Positions 50,488-62,783 of a DNA stretch of 64,000 bases are shown here, piece by piece. Every line of letters begins with the position of its first letter. The first letter of the stretch is position 1. Source of the DNA: Bordetella hinzii LMG 13501 (GTDB taxonomy: Bacteria > Pseudomonadota > Gammaproteobacteria > Burkholderiales > Burkholderiaceae_B); contig NZ_LRUJ01000003.1 of assembly GCF_001548475.1 (NCBI RefSeq), positions 62,001 to 126,000 on the forward strand, given 5' to 3'. The notes below the pieces were generated by a model. That model was not told where the DNA came from. It was given only the letters and a program-made list of their open reading frames with translations, and ran no database searches. The position numbers and the translations under genes were made by a program.

Positions 50488-51006
50488 ATGTCCCGCCTGC
50501 ATACTCTGGCGCGTGCCTTGGCCGCGGGCGCCGCGGCCGCCACCCTGGCCGCCTGCGCGCCCATGACCCAGGTCCCCCCCGGCTCGCCCTACGCCAGCGT
50601 GGTGAGCCAATACGGCCAACCCAACTTCCATTGCCAGCTGCCCGACGGGCGCCAGCGGGTGATCTGGACACAACAGCCCATGGGCCAGTTCGCCTGGGGC
50701 ACCAACCTGACCACCGACGGACGGGTCGAACAAGTCGAAGCCCTGCTGACCGACGCCCATTTCAAGCGCCTGGGCGAAGGCGTCTGGTCGGCCGAGCGCG
50801 TGCGCTGCGAATTCGGCCCGCCGGCGGAGATCCGCGAGGCCGGTCTGCCCAGCGTGCGCCAGATCGTCTGGGCCTACCGCTATCGGGAATCCAATGTCTG
50901 GAATTCGCTGATGTATGTCTACATGGGTCGCGACGGCCAGCAGGTCACCCGCTTCCATCCCGGGCCGGACCCCATGTACGAAGAGCGCGACCGCGGCTGG
51001 TGGTAG
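50488..51006 (+). CDS. conserved small lipoprotein
   Basis: A 172-residue protein from the ATG at 50488, preceded by a clean AGGAG site. A lipoprotein signal peptide has the lipobox LAAC (Cys22). The mature part has SPYASVVSQYGQPNFHCQLPDGRQRVIWTQQPMGQFAWGT, similar to SmpA/OmlA-like small outer-membrane lipoproteins of betaproteobacteria. Function unknown. It is the only plus-strand gene between rpsO and pssA. Confidence 0.75.
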   Translation: MSRLHTLARALAAGAAAATLAACAPMTQVPPGSPYASVVSQYGQPNFHCQLPDGRQRVIWTQQPMGQFAWGTNLTTDGRVEQVEALLTDAHFKRLGEGVWSAERVRCEFGPPAEIREAGLPSVRQIVWAYRYRESNVWNSLMYVYMGRDGQQVTRFHPGPDPMYEERDRGWW

Positions 51007-51019
51007 GCGCCCCAACGAC

Positions 51020-51045
51020 AAGGCCGCCCCAGGGGCGGCCTTTTT
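51020..51045 (+). terminator. rho-independent terminator behind the lipoprotein gene
   Basis: AAGGCCGCCCC (51020-51030) and GGGGCGGCCTT form a stem with almost no loop, followed by a T-run on the plus strand, 14 bp after the lipoprotein stop. It may also stop pssA transcription from the other side. Confidence 0.8.
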
Positions 51046-51055
51046 CATGGACGGC

Positions 51056-51823
51056 TTACTGGCCGCGGCGCTCTTGCTGCAGCTTGCGCGCCCGGCTCCA
51101 GCGCCAGGCCATGATCACCCAGCCCGAAAACCCGTAGAGCACGAAAAGGCCGAAGAGCACGACCGGAGGATCGCTGGACACGAAGACGAAGACGGCCACG
51201 ACCACCAGGATGCCCCAGAAGGGCACGCTGCGGCCCAGCGCGAAACTCTTGCCGCTGAAAAACGGCGCGTTCGACACCATGGCCACGCCGGCGTAGGTCG
51301 TCAGGCCAAAGGCCACCCAGGCCATGATGCTGTCATGGATGGGCAGTTTGTTGTCGATGGCCAGCCAGACAAAACCGGCCACCAGCGCGGCGGCGGCCGG
51401 ACTGGGCAGGCCCTGGAAGAAACGCTTGTCGACGACGGCGATATTGGTATTGAAGCGCGCCAGCCGCAGCGCGGCGCCCGCCACATAGACAAAGGCCGCC
51501 AGCCAGCCCCAGCGGCCGAGATCCTGGAGTATCCACTCGTAGGCGACCAAGGCCGGGGCCACCCCGAAGGAGGTCATGTCGGACAGCGAATCATATTGCT
51601 CGCCGAATGCCGACTGGGTATTGGTCAGGCGCGCCACGCGGCCGTCCATGCCGTCCAGCACCATGGCCACGAAAATGGCGATGGCCGCGGTCTCGAACCG
51701 GTCGTTCATGGCCTGCACCACGGCATAAAAACCCGCGAACAGGGCCGCCGTTGTAAAAGCATTGGGCAGCAGGTAGATGCTGCGATGACGATTCTCGGAA
51801 TCGCGCATGTTGAAATTGGGCAT
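51056..51823 (-). CDS. pssA: CDP-diacylglycerol-serine O-phosphatidyltransferase
   Basis: A 255-residue integral membrane enzyme from the ATG at 51823 (a TTG at 51844 is an alternative). The CDP-alcohol phosphatidyltransferase signature DGMDGRVARLTNTQSAFGEQYDSLSD (DG-x2-AR-x8-G-x3-D-x3-D pattern) is complete near residues 57-82, followed by six or so membrane spans. It makes phosphatidylserine, the precursor of phosphatidylethanolamine. It follows ilvC, a common neighbourhood in this family. Confidence 0.95.
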   Translation of the reverse strand: MPNFNMRDSENRHRSIYLLPNAFTTAALFAGFYAVVQAMNDRFETAAIAIFVAMVLDGMDGRVARLTNTQSAFGEQYDSLSDMTSFGVAPALVAYEWILQDLGRWGWLAAFVYVAGAALRLARFNTNIAVVDKRFFQGLPSPAAAALVAGFVWLAIDNKLPIHDSIMAWVAFGLTTYAGVAMVSNAPFFSGKSFALGRSVPFWGILVVVAVFVFVSSDPPVVLFGLFVLYGFSGWVIMAWRWSRARKLQQERRGQ

Positions 51824-51948
51824 GGCGTATGGGTACTTCCGCAAGCTTTGTAAGGTGAAAGGTTAACTCATCTGGCCCTGCTTGAGGCAAAGCGGGCTGC
51901 CCGCCCCCGAGGCCGGCTTGCCGCCGCCGGGCGCCCCCGGGATGCAAA

Positions 51949-51970
51949 AAGGCCGCCCGAAGGCGGCCTG
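51949..51970 (-). terminator. rho-independent terminator of ilvC
   Basis: AGGCCGCC (51950-51957), loop CGAA, GGCGGCCT (51962-51969); the minus strand reads TTTTTGC after the stem. It separates the ilv operon from pssA, 20 bp behind the ilvC stop. Confidence 0.83.
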
Positions 51971-51989
51971 TCTTGCCGAACCGGGGCGA

Positions 51990-53021
<1,032 letters not shown>

Positions 53022-53071
53022 TTATTTTTGAAAATCGTTGAATTCAGGGTGTAGGGTACTGCGGATGCCGG

Positions 53072-53563
53072 TCAGAGCTTCAGGATGCGCTCGCCGCGGC
53101 CGATGCCGGAAACGCCGGTACGGACGGTTTCCAGGATGGCGCTGCGGTCCAGCGCCTCGATAAAGGCCTGCACCTTCTCCTGGTCTCCGGTCAGCTCGAT
53201 CGTGTAGGACTTGTCCGTAACGTCGATGATGCGGCCGCGGAAAATATCCGCCATCCGCTTGACTTCTTCACGCTCTTTGCCGACCGCGCGCACCTTGATG
53301 AGCATCAGCTCACGCTCGATGTGCGCGCCCTCGGTGAGATCGACCACCTTGACCACATCCACCAGGCGGTTCAGGTGCTTGGTGATCTGTTCGATGACCT
53401 CGTCGGAGCCGACGGTGACCACGGTCAGGCGCGACAGCGTCGCGTCCTCGGTGGGCGCCACGGTCAGCGTTTCGATGTTATAGCCGCGCGCGGAAAACAG
53501 GCCAACCACGCGCGAGAGCGCGCCGGGCTCGTTTTCCATGAGCACAGAAATCACGTGTTTCAT
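53072..53563 (-). CDS. ilvN: acetolactate synthase small (regulatory) subunit
   Basis: A 163-residue protein of the IlvH/IlvN type. The N-terminal ACT domain MKHVISVLMENEPGALSRVVGLFSARGYNIETLTV would bind valine for feedback inhibition; the second half contains VRAVGKEREEVKRMADIFRGRIIDVT. Ten bases separate it from the large-subunit gene, so the subunits are made together. Confidence 0.97.
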   Translation of the reverse strand: MKHVISVLMENEPGALSRVVGLFSARGYNIETLTVAPTEDATLSRLTVVTVGSDEVIEQITKHLNRLVDVVKVVDLTEGAHIERELMLIKVRAVGKEREEVKRMADIFRGRIIDVTDKSYTIELTGDQEKVQAFIEALDRSAILETVRTGVSGIGRGERILKL

Positions 53564-53573
53564 GGTGGCCTCC

Positions 53574-55289
<1,716 letters not shown>

Positions 55290-55782
55290 GTTGTCTTTCC
55301 TTTCTGTACCGGCCCTGTTTCCCTGGCTGTCGCGCGCCCGGATACGGCGGCGACGGAACCCATACCTGGCACGACAGCATGATCCGGCGCTTTGCGGCTC
55401 ACGGAGCCACGCCACCCGGACACCCTGCCGACCCGGCACACGCTCGTCAGAGACGCAGTGCAAACGCCCAAGAAGGCGTCGGAGGTCGAAATGGAAGCCT
55501 TGGCAACACACGCTTGTGGCGCGGCCAACAGCAGGTATTACTGGCGCAGCAGGCCGCGGAAGGTGGCCCGGGCCCTGCTCGCCCGCGCGCCGGATTCGGA
55601 TAGCAGGCCGGCGCAAGAGGGGGCAATTTACCGCGTTGCGGCATCCTCCGCAAATCGGGGTGTGGCCCAGGCGCATCGACGGCCGTTTTCTGGCGCCGCC
55701 GCAAGACCCGCCGCCCCATCCGGCCCCCAAAAATCCGGCCGGATCTCTATACTTGGCATGTCAAGACTCGCCTTCGCCCCCA
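55290..55782. other. 493-bp intergenic region between ilvB and the FUSC gene
   Basis: This holds the divergent promoters of ilvBNC and the FUSC gene. I looked for an attenuator with branched-chain-codon leader peptide and a terminator/antiterminator pair upstream of ilvB and found none that is convincing. Both open frames crossing it are extensions of the flanking genes without family similarity. No repeat or RNA gene is seen. Confidence 0.5.
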
Positions 55783-57990
55783 ATGGACCTGCGCATCGCC
55801 AGCATCCGGCGCTTTCTCTACAGCCACTATTTCTTTGGCGGCGTGCGCCAGGCGATCGGCATGCTGCTGCCCGTGCTGCTGCTCGGCGGCATCTGGGGGC
55901 AATACAGCATCGGCCTGGTGGCCACCTTCGGCGCCCAATGCCTGGCCATCATTGACCAGCCGGGCGGGCCGCAGCGACACCGCAGCAACGAAATGCTGGG
56001 CGGGGCCTTGCTCGGCGTGTCCACCGTCACCATCACCGGGCTGGCCTCGACCTACCCGCTGCTGCTCTGGCTGGTGGTGATCGGGCAGTGCTTTCTGTTC
56101 TCGATGTTCACCGTCTTCGGCAAACGCGGCGGCCTGATCGGCTTTGCCGGCCTGCTGCTCATGACGCTCACCATGCACTCGCCCATGGCGCCCAGCCAGG
56201 TGCTGTGGCATTCGCTGGCCACCCTGGGCGGCTCGCTGTTCTATTTTCTGTTCAGCCTGTGCTTCCGTCATCTCTTCTGGCTGCGCGAAGAACGCCAGGC
56301 CATGTCGGTGGCGCTGTTCGCCACGGCCGACTACATGGCCTCGCGCGCCAGCTTCTACGATGAAAACGACGACCTGGAGGAGTCGTACCGCACGCTGATG
56401 CAGCGCCAATCCGCCATGACCGACAACCACCAGGCCGCGCGCGACCTGGTCTTGCGCGCCCTGCCCCGGGGCAAGGGCTATCGCGAAAACGACCGGATCA
56501 TGCTGTGGAATATGTTCGTCGACATGCTGCAGCTGTTGGACACCCTGGTGGCCACCCACACCGACTACGCCTCGCTGCGCCGCTCGCTGGCGGGCAACGA
56601 CATCCTGATCTTCATGCGCGACGCGCTGGTCAAGATGTCGCTGGAGCTCAACCGCATCGCGCTGGACGTCTCGCGCGGGAGGCCCACGCAATACCGCAGC
56701 AGCGCCAAGGCCGAACTGCGCGCCATCGAATACGAGATCGAACAGCTCAAGCAGCAGGGCCTGGGCGAGCGCGAACCCGAGATACTCGCGCTGCTGATCC
56801 AGGCGCTGCGCCGCCTGCGCAATGCCGCGCGCATCGTCGACCGCCTGGCCGACCACACCCAGGACCGCCCAGACGCCGTGCCCACCAGCACGCTGCGCAT
56901 CGACAAATCCCTCACCCGCTTCATGTCGCGCCAGGAAGTGCGGGTGGGCATGATCACCAGCAACCTGCGCCTGGACTCGCCGCATTGCCGCTATGCCCTG
57001 CGCGTGACGCTGGCCGCGGCCATCGCCCTGGGCCTGATCGGCAGCTGGCTGCCGCAGAACATGGCGGCCCACAGCTACTGGGTGCTGCTGACCATCGTCA
57101 TCATCATGAAACCCGGCTTTGCCCTCACCCGCCAGCGCAACGGCTGGCGACTAATGGGCACGCTGATCGGCTGCATGCTGGCCCTGGCCCTGTTCATGAC
57201 CACCGACAGGCCGGCCGTGCTGTTCGCCGTCTTGCTGGGCGCCTGCATCATGGGCAACAGCCTGGTGCAGCTCAACTACATGGCCAGCGCCATCTTCAAT
57301 ACCCTGTTCGTGGTGCTGGTCTTCCATTTCGTGGCGCCGGGCTCGGTATCGCTGGAAGTGATCGGCGAGCGGGCCATCGACACGGTGCTGGGCTGTGTGC
57401 TGGCCCTGCTCTGCAGCTACATCCTGCCCTGGTGGGAAGCGCGCTACATGAAGCCCCTGGCCCGGGCCGCCTCGCGCGCCAACCTCGAATACCTGCGCGC
57501 CGGCCTGAACTATATCGACGTGGTGCGCCAACATGGCGGGGCGCCCGCCTCGGAAAGCGACAACGCGGTCGCCGACGCGGACCTCGCCTGGCGCCTGGCG
57601 CGCAAAAACGTGCACATCGCCTTCAGCAACTATGCCGAGGCCTTTTATCGCATGATGAGCGAACCCCGGCAGCACCAGGTCAATGTGCCGGAATTCAACA
57701 ACCTGTTGATCCAGAACCACATCCTGGCCTCCCAGATCACGGCCGCCGTGCCCACGCTGGCCGGCATGCCACAGACGCCGGCCGAGATCCAGCAGGCGCT
57801 CGAGGCCATGCTGCGGCTCTTGCAGACCGATGGGCCGGAGCCGGCCGACCTGCCCACGCAGTTCGACACCACGGGCGAAGCCGCCGTCCTGGCCTATCCG
57901 GTCAAGCAGATGCTGCGCGCCGCCGTCATGATCCGCCAGGAGCTGACCGCCGTGGCCGACCCCGGCGAACCGGGGCTGGTCACCGCCTAG
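55783..57990 (+). CDS. FUSC/YccS family membrane protein
   Basis: A 735-residue inner-membrane protein from the ATG at 55783. Two blocks of about five to six membrane segments (about 20-150 and 410-545) flank a long cytoplasmic helical part with [32 protein letters not shown]. The second block contains [31 protein letters not shown], the FUSC/aromatic-acid-exporter signature. YccS-like proteins are proposed transporters or envelope-stress proteins. Its stop overlaps the convergent yaaA stop by four bases. Confidence 0.88.
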   Translation: MDLRIASIRRFLYSHYFFGGVRQAIGMLLPVLLLGGIWGQYSIGLVATFGAQCLAIIDQPGGPQRHRSNEMLGGALLGVSTVTITGLASTYPLLLWLVVIGQCFLFSMFTVFGKRGGLIGFAGLLLMTLTMHSPMAPSQVLWHSLATLGGSLFYFLFSLCFRHLFWLREERQAMSVALFATADYMASRASFYDENDDLEESYRTLMQRQSAMTDNHQAARDLVLRALPRGKGYRENDRIMLWNMFVDMLQLLDTLVATHTDYASLRRSLAGNDILIFMRDALVKMSLELNRIALDVSRGRPTQYRSSAKAELRAIEYEIEQLKQQGLGEREPEILALLIQALRRLRNAARIVDRLADHTQDRPDAVPTSTLRIDKSLTRFMSRQEVRVGMITSNLRLDSPHCRYALRVTLAAAIALGLIGSWLPQNMAAHSYWVLLTIVIIMKPGFALTRQRNGWRLMGTLIGCMLALALFMTTDRPAVLFAVLLGACIMGNSLVQLNYMASAIFNTLFVVLVFHFVAPGSVSLEVIGERAIDTVLGCVLALLCSYILPWWEARYMKPLARAASRANLEYLRAGLNYIDVVRQHGGAPASESDNAVADADLAWRLARKNVHIAFSNYAEAFYRMMSEPRQHQVNVPEFNNLLIQNHILASQITAAVPTLAGMPQTPAEIQQALEAMLRLLQTDGPEPADLPTQFDTTGEAAVLAYPVKQMLRAAVMIRQELTAVADPGEPGLVTA

Positions 57991-58760
57991 CTGTACCGGC
58001 GCCGGAAGACCAGCTTGTCCGCGCTGGAGGCCGAGGCATCAAAGGCATAGCCCTCGCTGTCAAAGGCCTGCAGCCCTTCGGGCTTGTTGATCTTGTGCTC
58101 GATGGCATAGCGCGCCATCAGGCCGCGCGCCCGCTTGGCATGGAAACTGATGACCTTCCAGGCCCCGTTCTTCCAATCCTGGAAGACGCATTGCACCACG
58201 CGGGCCCGCAGCGTCTTGAGATCAACCACCTTGAAATACTCTTCCGAGGCCAGGTTGACGATGACCGGCGTTTTTTCGCCCTCCTGCCGCTCATTGAGAT
58301 AGCCGGCGATGGCGCCGCCCCAATACTCGTAGAGATTCTTGCCCTTGGACGTCTGCAGCCGGGTGCCCATCTCGAGCCGATAGGGCTGCATCAGGTCCAA
58401 GGGGCGCAGCGCGCCGTACAGGCCGCTCAGGATGACGACGTGGTCCTGCGCCCAATCCAGCTGCCTGGCCGACAGGCTGGAAGCCTCCAGTCCCTCGTAG
58501 ACATCGCCATTGAAGGCCAGCACGGCCTGCCGGGCATTGTCCTGGGTGAACGTCTTCTTCCAGCTTGCATAGCGGCCCACGTTCAGCTCGGCCAGCGCCT
58601 GGCTCAGGCTCATCAGCTCGGCGATATCGTCGGCCGACTTGGTCTTGAGCACCTTGATGAGCGCGGCAGCCTGGTCCACGAACAAAGGCTGCGTATGCGT
58701 CTGCACATGCACCGGCGAGTCGTAGTCCAGCTTCTTGGCGGGAGAAAGCAAAAACAGCAT
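57987..58760 (-). CDS. yaaA: peroxide stress protein YaaA
   Basis: A 257-residue DUF328 protein from the ATG at 58760. Signature blocks are [16 protein letters not shown] at the start, [22 protein letters not shown] in the middle and [15 protein letters not shown] near residue 210. In E. coli YaaA limits free iron and DNA damage under peroxide stress. Convergent with the FUSC gene. Confidence 0.95.
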   Translation of the reverse strand: MLFLLSPAKKLDYDSPVHVQTHTQPLFVDQAAALIKVLKTKSADDIAELMSLSQALAELNVGRYASWKKTFTQDNARQAVLAFNGDVYEGLEASSLSARQLDWAQDHVVILSGLYGALRPLDLMQPYRLEMGTRLQTSKGKNLYEYWGGAIAGYLNERQEGEKTPVIVNLASEEYFKVVDLKTLRARVVQCVFQDWKNGAWKVISFHAKRARGLMARYAIEHKINKPEGLQAFDSEGYAFDASASSADKLVFRRRYS

Positions 58761-58779
58761 GAGGGCAAAATCCTTGTTA

Positions 58780-59562
58780 TCAGCGGGCGGTCCAGCCGCC
58801 ATCGACGGAAATCGTCGTACCGGTGATCTGCTCGGCGGCATCCGAAGCCAGGAACACGGCGGTGCCGCCCAGTTGTTCAGGGGTGACGAACTGCAGCGAA
58901 GGCTGCTTCTCGCCCAGCAGCTCGCGCGAGGCGGCCTCCTGATCCACGCCGTCCTTGGCGGCCAGGGCCGTGATCTGCTTCTCGACCAAGGGCGTGCGCA
59001 CCCAGCCCGGGCAAATGGCATTGGCCGTCACCCCGGTGCCCGCCGTCTCCAGCGCCGTGACCTTGGTCAGGCCCACCACGCCGTGCTTGGCCGCCACATA
59101 GGCCGACTTCTGGGCCGAACCCACCAGGCCATGCGCCGAAGCGATATTGATAATGCGCCCCCAGCCCTGCTTCTTCATGTGGGGCAACGCGGCGGCCGAC
59201 CCATGAAACACGGCCGACAGATTCAGGGCCAGGATGGCGTCCCACTTCTCGGCCGGAAAATCCTCGATCAACGCGGTGTGCTGGATGCCGGCATTGTTGA
59301 CCAGGATATCAATGCGGCCCAGCGACTTCACAGTGTTGGCCACCAATTGACGCACCGCCTCGCCCTTGGACAGATCGGCGCCGTCGTACAGCACCTGCAC
59401 CTTGTGCTGCGCGGCCAGGTCGGCGCGCAACTTCTCGATTTCCGCGGCATCGCCGAAACCATTGAGCACCACATTGGCGCCCTGCTGCGCGAACGCGCGC
59501 GCGATTCCCAGGCCGATACCGCTGGTGGAACCCGTGACGACTGCAACTTTGCCTTTGAGCAT
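58780..59562 (-). CDS. bdhA: 3-hydroxybutyrate dehydrogenase
   Basis: A 260-residue SDR from the ATG at 59562: [20 protein letters not shown] near residue 10, [20 protein letters not shown] near 89, Ser in [23 protein letters not shown] and catalytic Tyr/Lys YVAAK. The block [20 protein letters not shown] is typical of D-3-hydroxybutyrate dehydrogenases. It oxidises 3-hydroxybutyrate to acetoacetate with NAD. Located 19 bp upstream of yaaA on the same strand. Confidence 0.92.
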   Translation of the reverse strand: MLKGKVAVVTGSTSGIGLGIARAFAQQGANVVLNGFGDAAEIEKLRADLAAQHKVQVLYDGADLSKGEAVRQLVANTVKSLGRIDILVNNAGIQHTALIEDFPAEKWDAILALNLSAVFHGSAAALPHMKKQGWGRIINIASAHGLVGSAQKSAYVAAKHGVVGLTKVTALETAGTGVTANAICPGWVRTPLVEKQITALAAKDGVDQEAASRELLGEKQPSLQFVTPEQLGGTAVFLASDAAEQITGTTISVDGGWTAR

Positions 59563-59634
59563 GAAGATTCTCCGCTGGGTCAAGACCCGTCAAGTGTATC
59601 GCCGCCGCGGCCTTCCCGCATGACAAACCGGCCG

Positions 59635-60831
59635 TCAGCGCACCGAAGAATCCTCGCGCTCATCGAAACCCGCCGGGCGCACGCGCATCCCGCCTATACC
59701 GCCATAGCGCGCCGGCAACAGCTCCGCCAGCTTGAGCGCGCAGGGAATCAAACCCATGGAAACCGCCACGATCACCGACAGCACATCACGCTGCACGACC
59801 GTCATCAAACGGTTGCTTGCCGCCTCGGCAAAAATCGCATAGCTGAACTCGCCGCCCTGCGCCAGGACCAGGGCGAACATCAGGCGGTGATAATGCGGCA
59901 GCCCGCCCAGGCGCGCCATGCCATAGAGCAGCAAACCCTTGATCAGCAAAAGCGCCACCACCCCCAGGGCCACGTAATGCCAATACTGGTAGACCTCGTG
60001 CAAGTTGATCGACATCCCCACCGCCAGGAAAAACAGACCCAGCAACAGCCCCTTGAAAGGCTCGATGGTCTCCTCCAGATCGGCGCGATAGCGCGACTCT
60101 GCCAGCAACACCCCCATCAAGAACCCCCCCAGGCCGGCCGACAGCCCCGCCGCATCGAAAAGCTGCGCCGCGCCCAGCACGATCAACAACGTGGCGGCCG
60201 TGAACAGCTCGCGCAGTTCAGAGCGCCGGATCCACGTCAGAAAACGCAGCCGATACCCCGCCAGCACCACCAGCACCGCCACCAGCGCCACCCCGAAATG
60301 CGGCGGCTCGGCGTCGCCCGAGCCCAACATCCCGGCCGCCACCAGCATGGGGATGGCCGCCATGTCCTGGAACAGCAAAATCCCCAGCGCCATCCGTCCC
60401 AAGGGCGCCCGCAGCACCCCACGCTCCTCCAGCAGACGCAAAGCCACCGCCGTCGACGACAAGGCCAGCGACAGCCCGCACAACACCGCCACCGTCACAC
60501 TCATACCGGCCAGATGACGCAGACCGGCGCCGAACACCACCCCCAACAGCCCCCCCGCCGTCAACACCTGCAAGGCCCCCAGGCCGAACACCTCCGCGCG
60601 CATCTCCCACAGCCGGCGGGGCGCCAGCTCCAGCCCGATCACGAACAACATCATGACCACGCCCCACTCCGACACACTCATCATGGCCGGCACATCGGTC
60701 ACCAACGCCAGGCCCGATGGGCCCACCGCGATACCAGCCGCCAGATAACCCGGGATCGCCCCCAGGCCCAGGCGCTGCGTCAGCGGCACACAAATCACTG
60801 CCGCGAGCAACAACAGCGTGATCAGCCCCAT
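59635..60831 (-). CDS. cation:proton antiporter, KefB-type membrane domain only
   Basis: A 398-residue protein from the ATG at 60831 behind a GGGAGGCGAGGG stretch. About 11-13 membrane segments of the CPA2 family are seen, with GYLAAGIAVGPSG at the N-terminus, SSTAVALRLLEERG and a conserved ALVLAQGGEFSYAIFAEA. Typical KefB/KefC proteins are about 600 residues and end with a cytosolic RCK domain; that domain is absent here. It would exchange K+ or Na+ for protons. Confidence 0.88.
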   Translation of the reverse strand: MGLITLLLLAAVICVPLTQRLGLGAIPGYLAAGIAVGPSGLALVTDVPAMMSVSEWGVVMMLFVIGLELAPRRLWEMRAEVFGLGALQVLTAGGLLGVVFGAGLRHLAGMSVTVAVLCGLSLALSSTAVALRLLEERGVLRAPLGRMALGILLFQDMAAIPMLVAAGMLGSGDAEPPHFGVALVAVLVVLAGYRLRFLTWIRRSELRELFTAATLLIVLGAAQLFDAAGLSAGLGGFLMGVLLAESRYRADLEETIEPFKGLLLGLFFLAVGMSINLHEVYQYWHYVALGVVALLLIKGLLLYGMARLGGLPHYHRLMFALVLAQGGEFSYAIFAEAASNRLMTVVQRDVLSVIVAVSMGLIPCALKLAELLPARYGGIGGMRVRPAGFDEREDSSVR

Positions 60832-61044
60832 GCCCTCGCCTCCCATCCGATCGAAGAAAAATTTGCAGAAAGAAAAATTTTGGGTAGAATAGCGGGCTTT
60901 CCTGCTTCGGCAAAAGCCACAGGAAACAAACCGCGTTAAATCATCGGTCTCATTGGTTTTGTGGACACCACACCAAGCAGACCGGGATCGGCACCCAAGG
61001 TTCGGACCACGACCGGGACTGAAACAGGTTTGAGCAAGACACCT

Positions 61045-61136
<92 letters not shown>

Positions 61137-61143
61137 CATTGCA

Positions 61144-61170
61144 AGCCCCTGATTCGTCAGGGGCTTTTTT
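61144..61170 (+). terminator. rho-independent terminator of tRNA-Ser(CGA)
   Basis: AGCCCCTGA (61144-61152), loop TTCG, TCAGGGGCT (61157-61165) and a T-run to 61170, 10 bp behind the tRNA. Confidence 0.9.
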
Positions 61171-61230
61171 CATTGGGCTCACGTCCGTGGTGTACCTCCT
61201 TGGGGCACCTCTTCTCCACGGAAGAGCCCA

Positions 61231-61338
61231 ATGAAAATCCCCGCTCGCGTCAGCCAGTCGCGCCACGGCATCTACTACTACCGTTTCCAGTTCACCGCTG
61301 CAGGCAAGAGGCAGGAACGGCGGGTACCCACCACCACC
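61231..61338 (+). pseudogene. N-terminal remnant of a tyrosine integrase
   Basis: The frame beginning at the ATG at 61231 reads MKIPARVSQSRHGIYYYRFQ and continues with KRQERRVPTTTR, the start of a class of phage/ICE integrases. After about 36 residues similarity stops and the frame becomes unlike protein. From about 61340 to 61445 the minus strand instead reads WISDLLILNELENQRMSKNP, which looks like a fragment of another gene. So the region 61200-61500 is a rearranged scar. Its place right behind tRNA-Ser(CGA) is the expected integrase position. Confidence 0.65.
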
Positions 61339-61523
61339 AGGATTAGGCCCCCAGGCCCCGTATCGTCGGGGTTCTTGGACATGCGCTGGTTCTCCAGCTC
61401 ATTGAGAATCAGGAGATCGCTAATCCAGTTGTCGCTCACGTGGACTCCGAGAAGAGTTAAGTCTTTGAAATTTCTAAATTATTCGAAAATCGAATATTCG
61501 AATCCAGACTATAGCGTGCATTC

Positions 61524-61742
61524 ATGCTCTATGGTCAACGCTACGAGGCGGTGCGACGCGAACTGCAGCAGGTGCGTCTAGATGCTGGCCTCACTCAGAC
61601 GGAACTTGCCAATCGCCTTGGCAAGAGCCAGAGCTATGTCTCCAAAGTCGAGCGCGGCGAGCAATACATCGATTTAATCGAATTTATGGCGTGGTGCGAA
61701 TCTTGCAAAGCCGAGCCCGAGAAGATAGTCAAGAAAATATAG
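61524..61742 (+). CDS. XRE family HTH regulator
   Basis: A 72-residue single-domain Cro/CI-like protein: HTH in AGLTQTELANRLGKSQSYVSKVERGEQYIDLIEF (about residues 22-55). It starts in AT-rich DNA that contains TCGAATATTCGA (61491-61502), a perfect 12-bp palindrome that could be its own operator. Single-domain XRE proteins of this type often control restriction or prophage genes, or act as antitoxins; no partner is evident. Confidence 0.85.
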   Translation: MLYGQRYEAVRRELQQVRLDAGLTQTELANRLGKSQSYVSKVERGEQYIDLIEFMAWCESCKAEPEKIVKKI

Positions 61743-61835
61743 TTAGCAGCTTGACAACTCGAATTCTTGCGTTAGATTAATTCTTGCTGGTCTCTCCCAA
61801 AAGGTTCCAGCTCCGTTGTTGTGTTGTTGTTATCA

Positions 61836-61863
61836 AAAAACCCGCCGAAGCGGGTTTTCTTGT
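61836..61863. terminator. rho-independent terminator, probably bidirectional
   Basis: AAAACCCGC (about 61837-61845), loop CGAA, GCGGGTTTT (61850-61858). T-runs follow on both strands. It lies 95 bp behind the XRE gene and 120 bp from the convergent small gene. Confidence 0.8.
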
Positions 61864-61977
61864 TTATAGGTCCAATGCCTTCATCACACTGGTATCTGAT
61901 GTGATAGCAATGCCGTGAGTCGTTCGGCCCCATAAGTAGATCTCCTTCTCAAAATCCAAGATACAGTAGCCAGCCTC

Positions 61978-62157
61978 CTATAGGCGGCGTGCCATATTGT
62001 CCGAAACAAGCCACCAACTAAAGATTTCCCTCTCTGGGCTATTTGGATAGTCCCACCAAGCAGGAACCTCTAATACTCCTGTTTTGCCCAGATGGGCTAC
62101 CAAATGGTTGACACAGCCGTAAAGGTGGGCGTGAAGATAGTCATCACGCTTATTCAT
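61978..62157 (-). CDS. small unknown protein, coupled to the upstream gene
   Basis: A 59-residue protein. An ATG at 62163 lies directly against the GGAGG ribosome site, so the next ATG at 62157, six bases from it, is the better start. The site and start lie inside the end of the upstream gene (stop at 62150), implying translational coupling. Composition is Trp- and His-rich; no family is recognised. Confidence 0.55.
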   Translation of the reverse strand: MNKRDDYLHAHLYGCVNHLVAHLGKTGVLEVPAWWDYPNSPEREIFSWWLVSDNMARRL

Positions 62158-62626
62158 CTTCATCCTCCCACACAGGGCAGTCATACAGACCTTCTGACGG
62201 AGAGGCACTCCATTGAAGCTCAGGCAGCTCCTTCTCAATGCGCCCCGTAGGGTAGAAGTGTTTCCCTCCTTTGAACTTCACAACGAAAGAGCAAGCGGGA
62301 ATAGCTTGGGGATGATTGCCAATGCGCTGCTCGTTATCGAGCTGCCATTGAATAGCTTCTTGCGGCTGCATATCAGGCACGACGACACCGCCAACCGCAA
62401 AGACCATGGCGACGGCATCTTTGTGAATGATACGGGGATCAAACTTCATCGCGGATTGCCATTGTTCAGTGGTAAGGGCATCAGTCATCATAGGGAAGAA
62501 ATCCCCGGTAATGATGGCAATCCTAGGATAAAGAACCCCATCATTCTTACGAACGGCCATGCATGCTTGGGCATACATATCAAGCGTTTCCCTATCGTCT
62601 TGGTTCATGATTTGTTCAAGTTTCAT
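62150..62626 (-). CDS. unknown protein of the accessory region
   Basis: A 158-residue acidic protein from the ATG at 62626, which has a strong TAGGAG site. No signal peptide or membrane segment. Hydrophobic strands (PRIAIITGDFFPMM, AVAMVFAVGGVVVPDM) suggest an alpha/beta fold. Family not recognised. It forms a two-gene operon with the coupled 59-residue gene; low GC relative to the core suggests transfer. Confidence 0.6.
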   Translation of the reverse strand: MKLEQIMNQDDRETLDMYAQACMAVRKNDGVLYPRIAIITGDFFPMMTDALTTEQWQSAMKFDPRIIHKDAVAMVFAVGGVVVPDMQPQEAIQWQLDNEQRIGNHPQAIPACSFVVKFKGGKHFYPTGRIEKELPELQWSASPSEGLYDCPVWEDEDE

Positions 62627-62783
62627 ATTCACTTCTCCTAAAGGTTGGTTTAAATCGAGCTGCGACCACCGCGATTCGATGAAGTGAAGTATGAAATCCG
62701 CCACAAAATTTCGATCTGCAGCACACCTACAGCAACTGAGGTACGATGCTGGCTCAGTGCTGTGTTGACAGGGCGAAAAAATC

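Noticed and set aside
55290-55730. Open frame extending ilvB upstream by 147 codons
   Set aside because: The extension has no family similarity and a biased Arg/Cys/Gly composition; the ATG at 55289 gives the normal protein start.
56505-58826. 773-codon plus-strand frame overlapping the FUSC gene and yaaA
   Set aside because: Shadow of two confident genes; Arg/Ala/Pro-rich translation with no motif.
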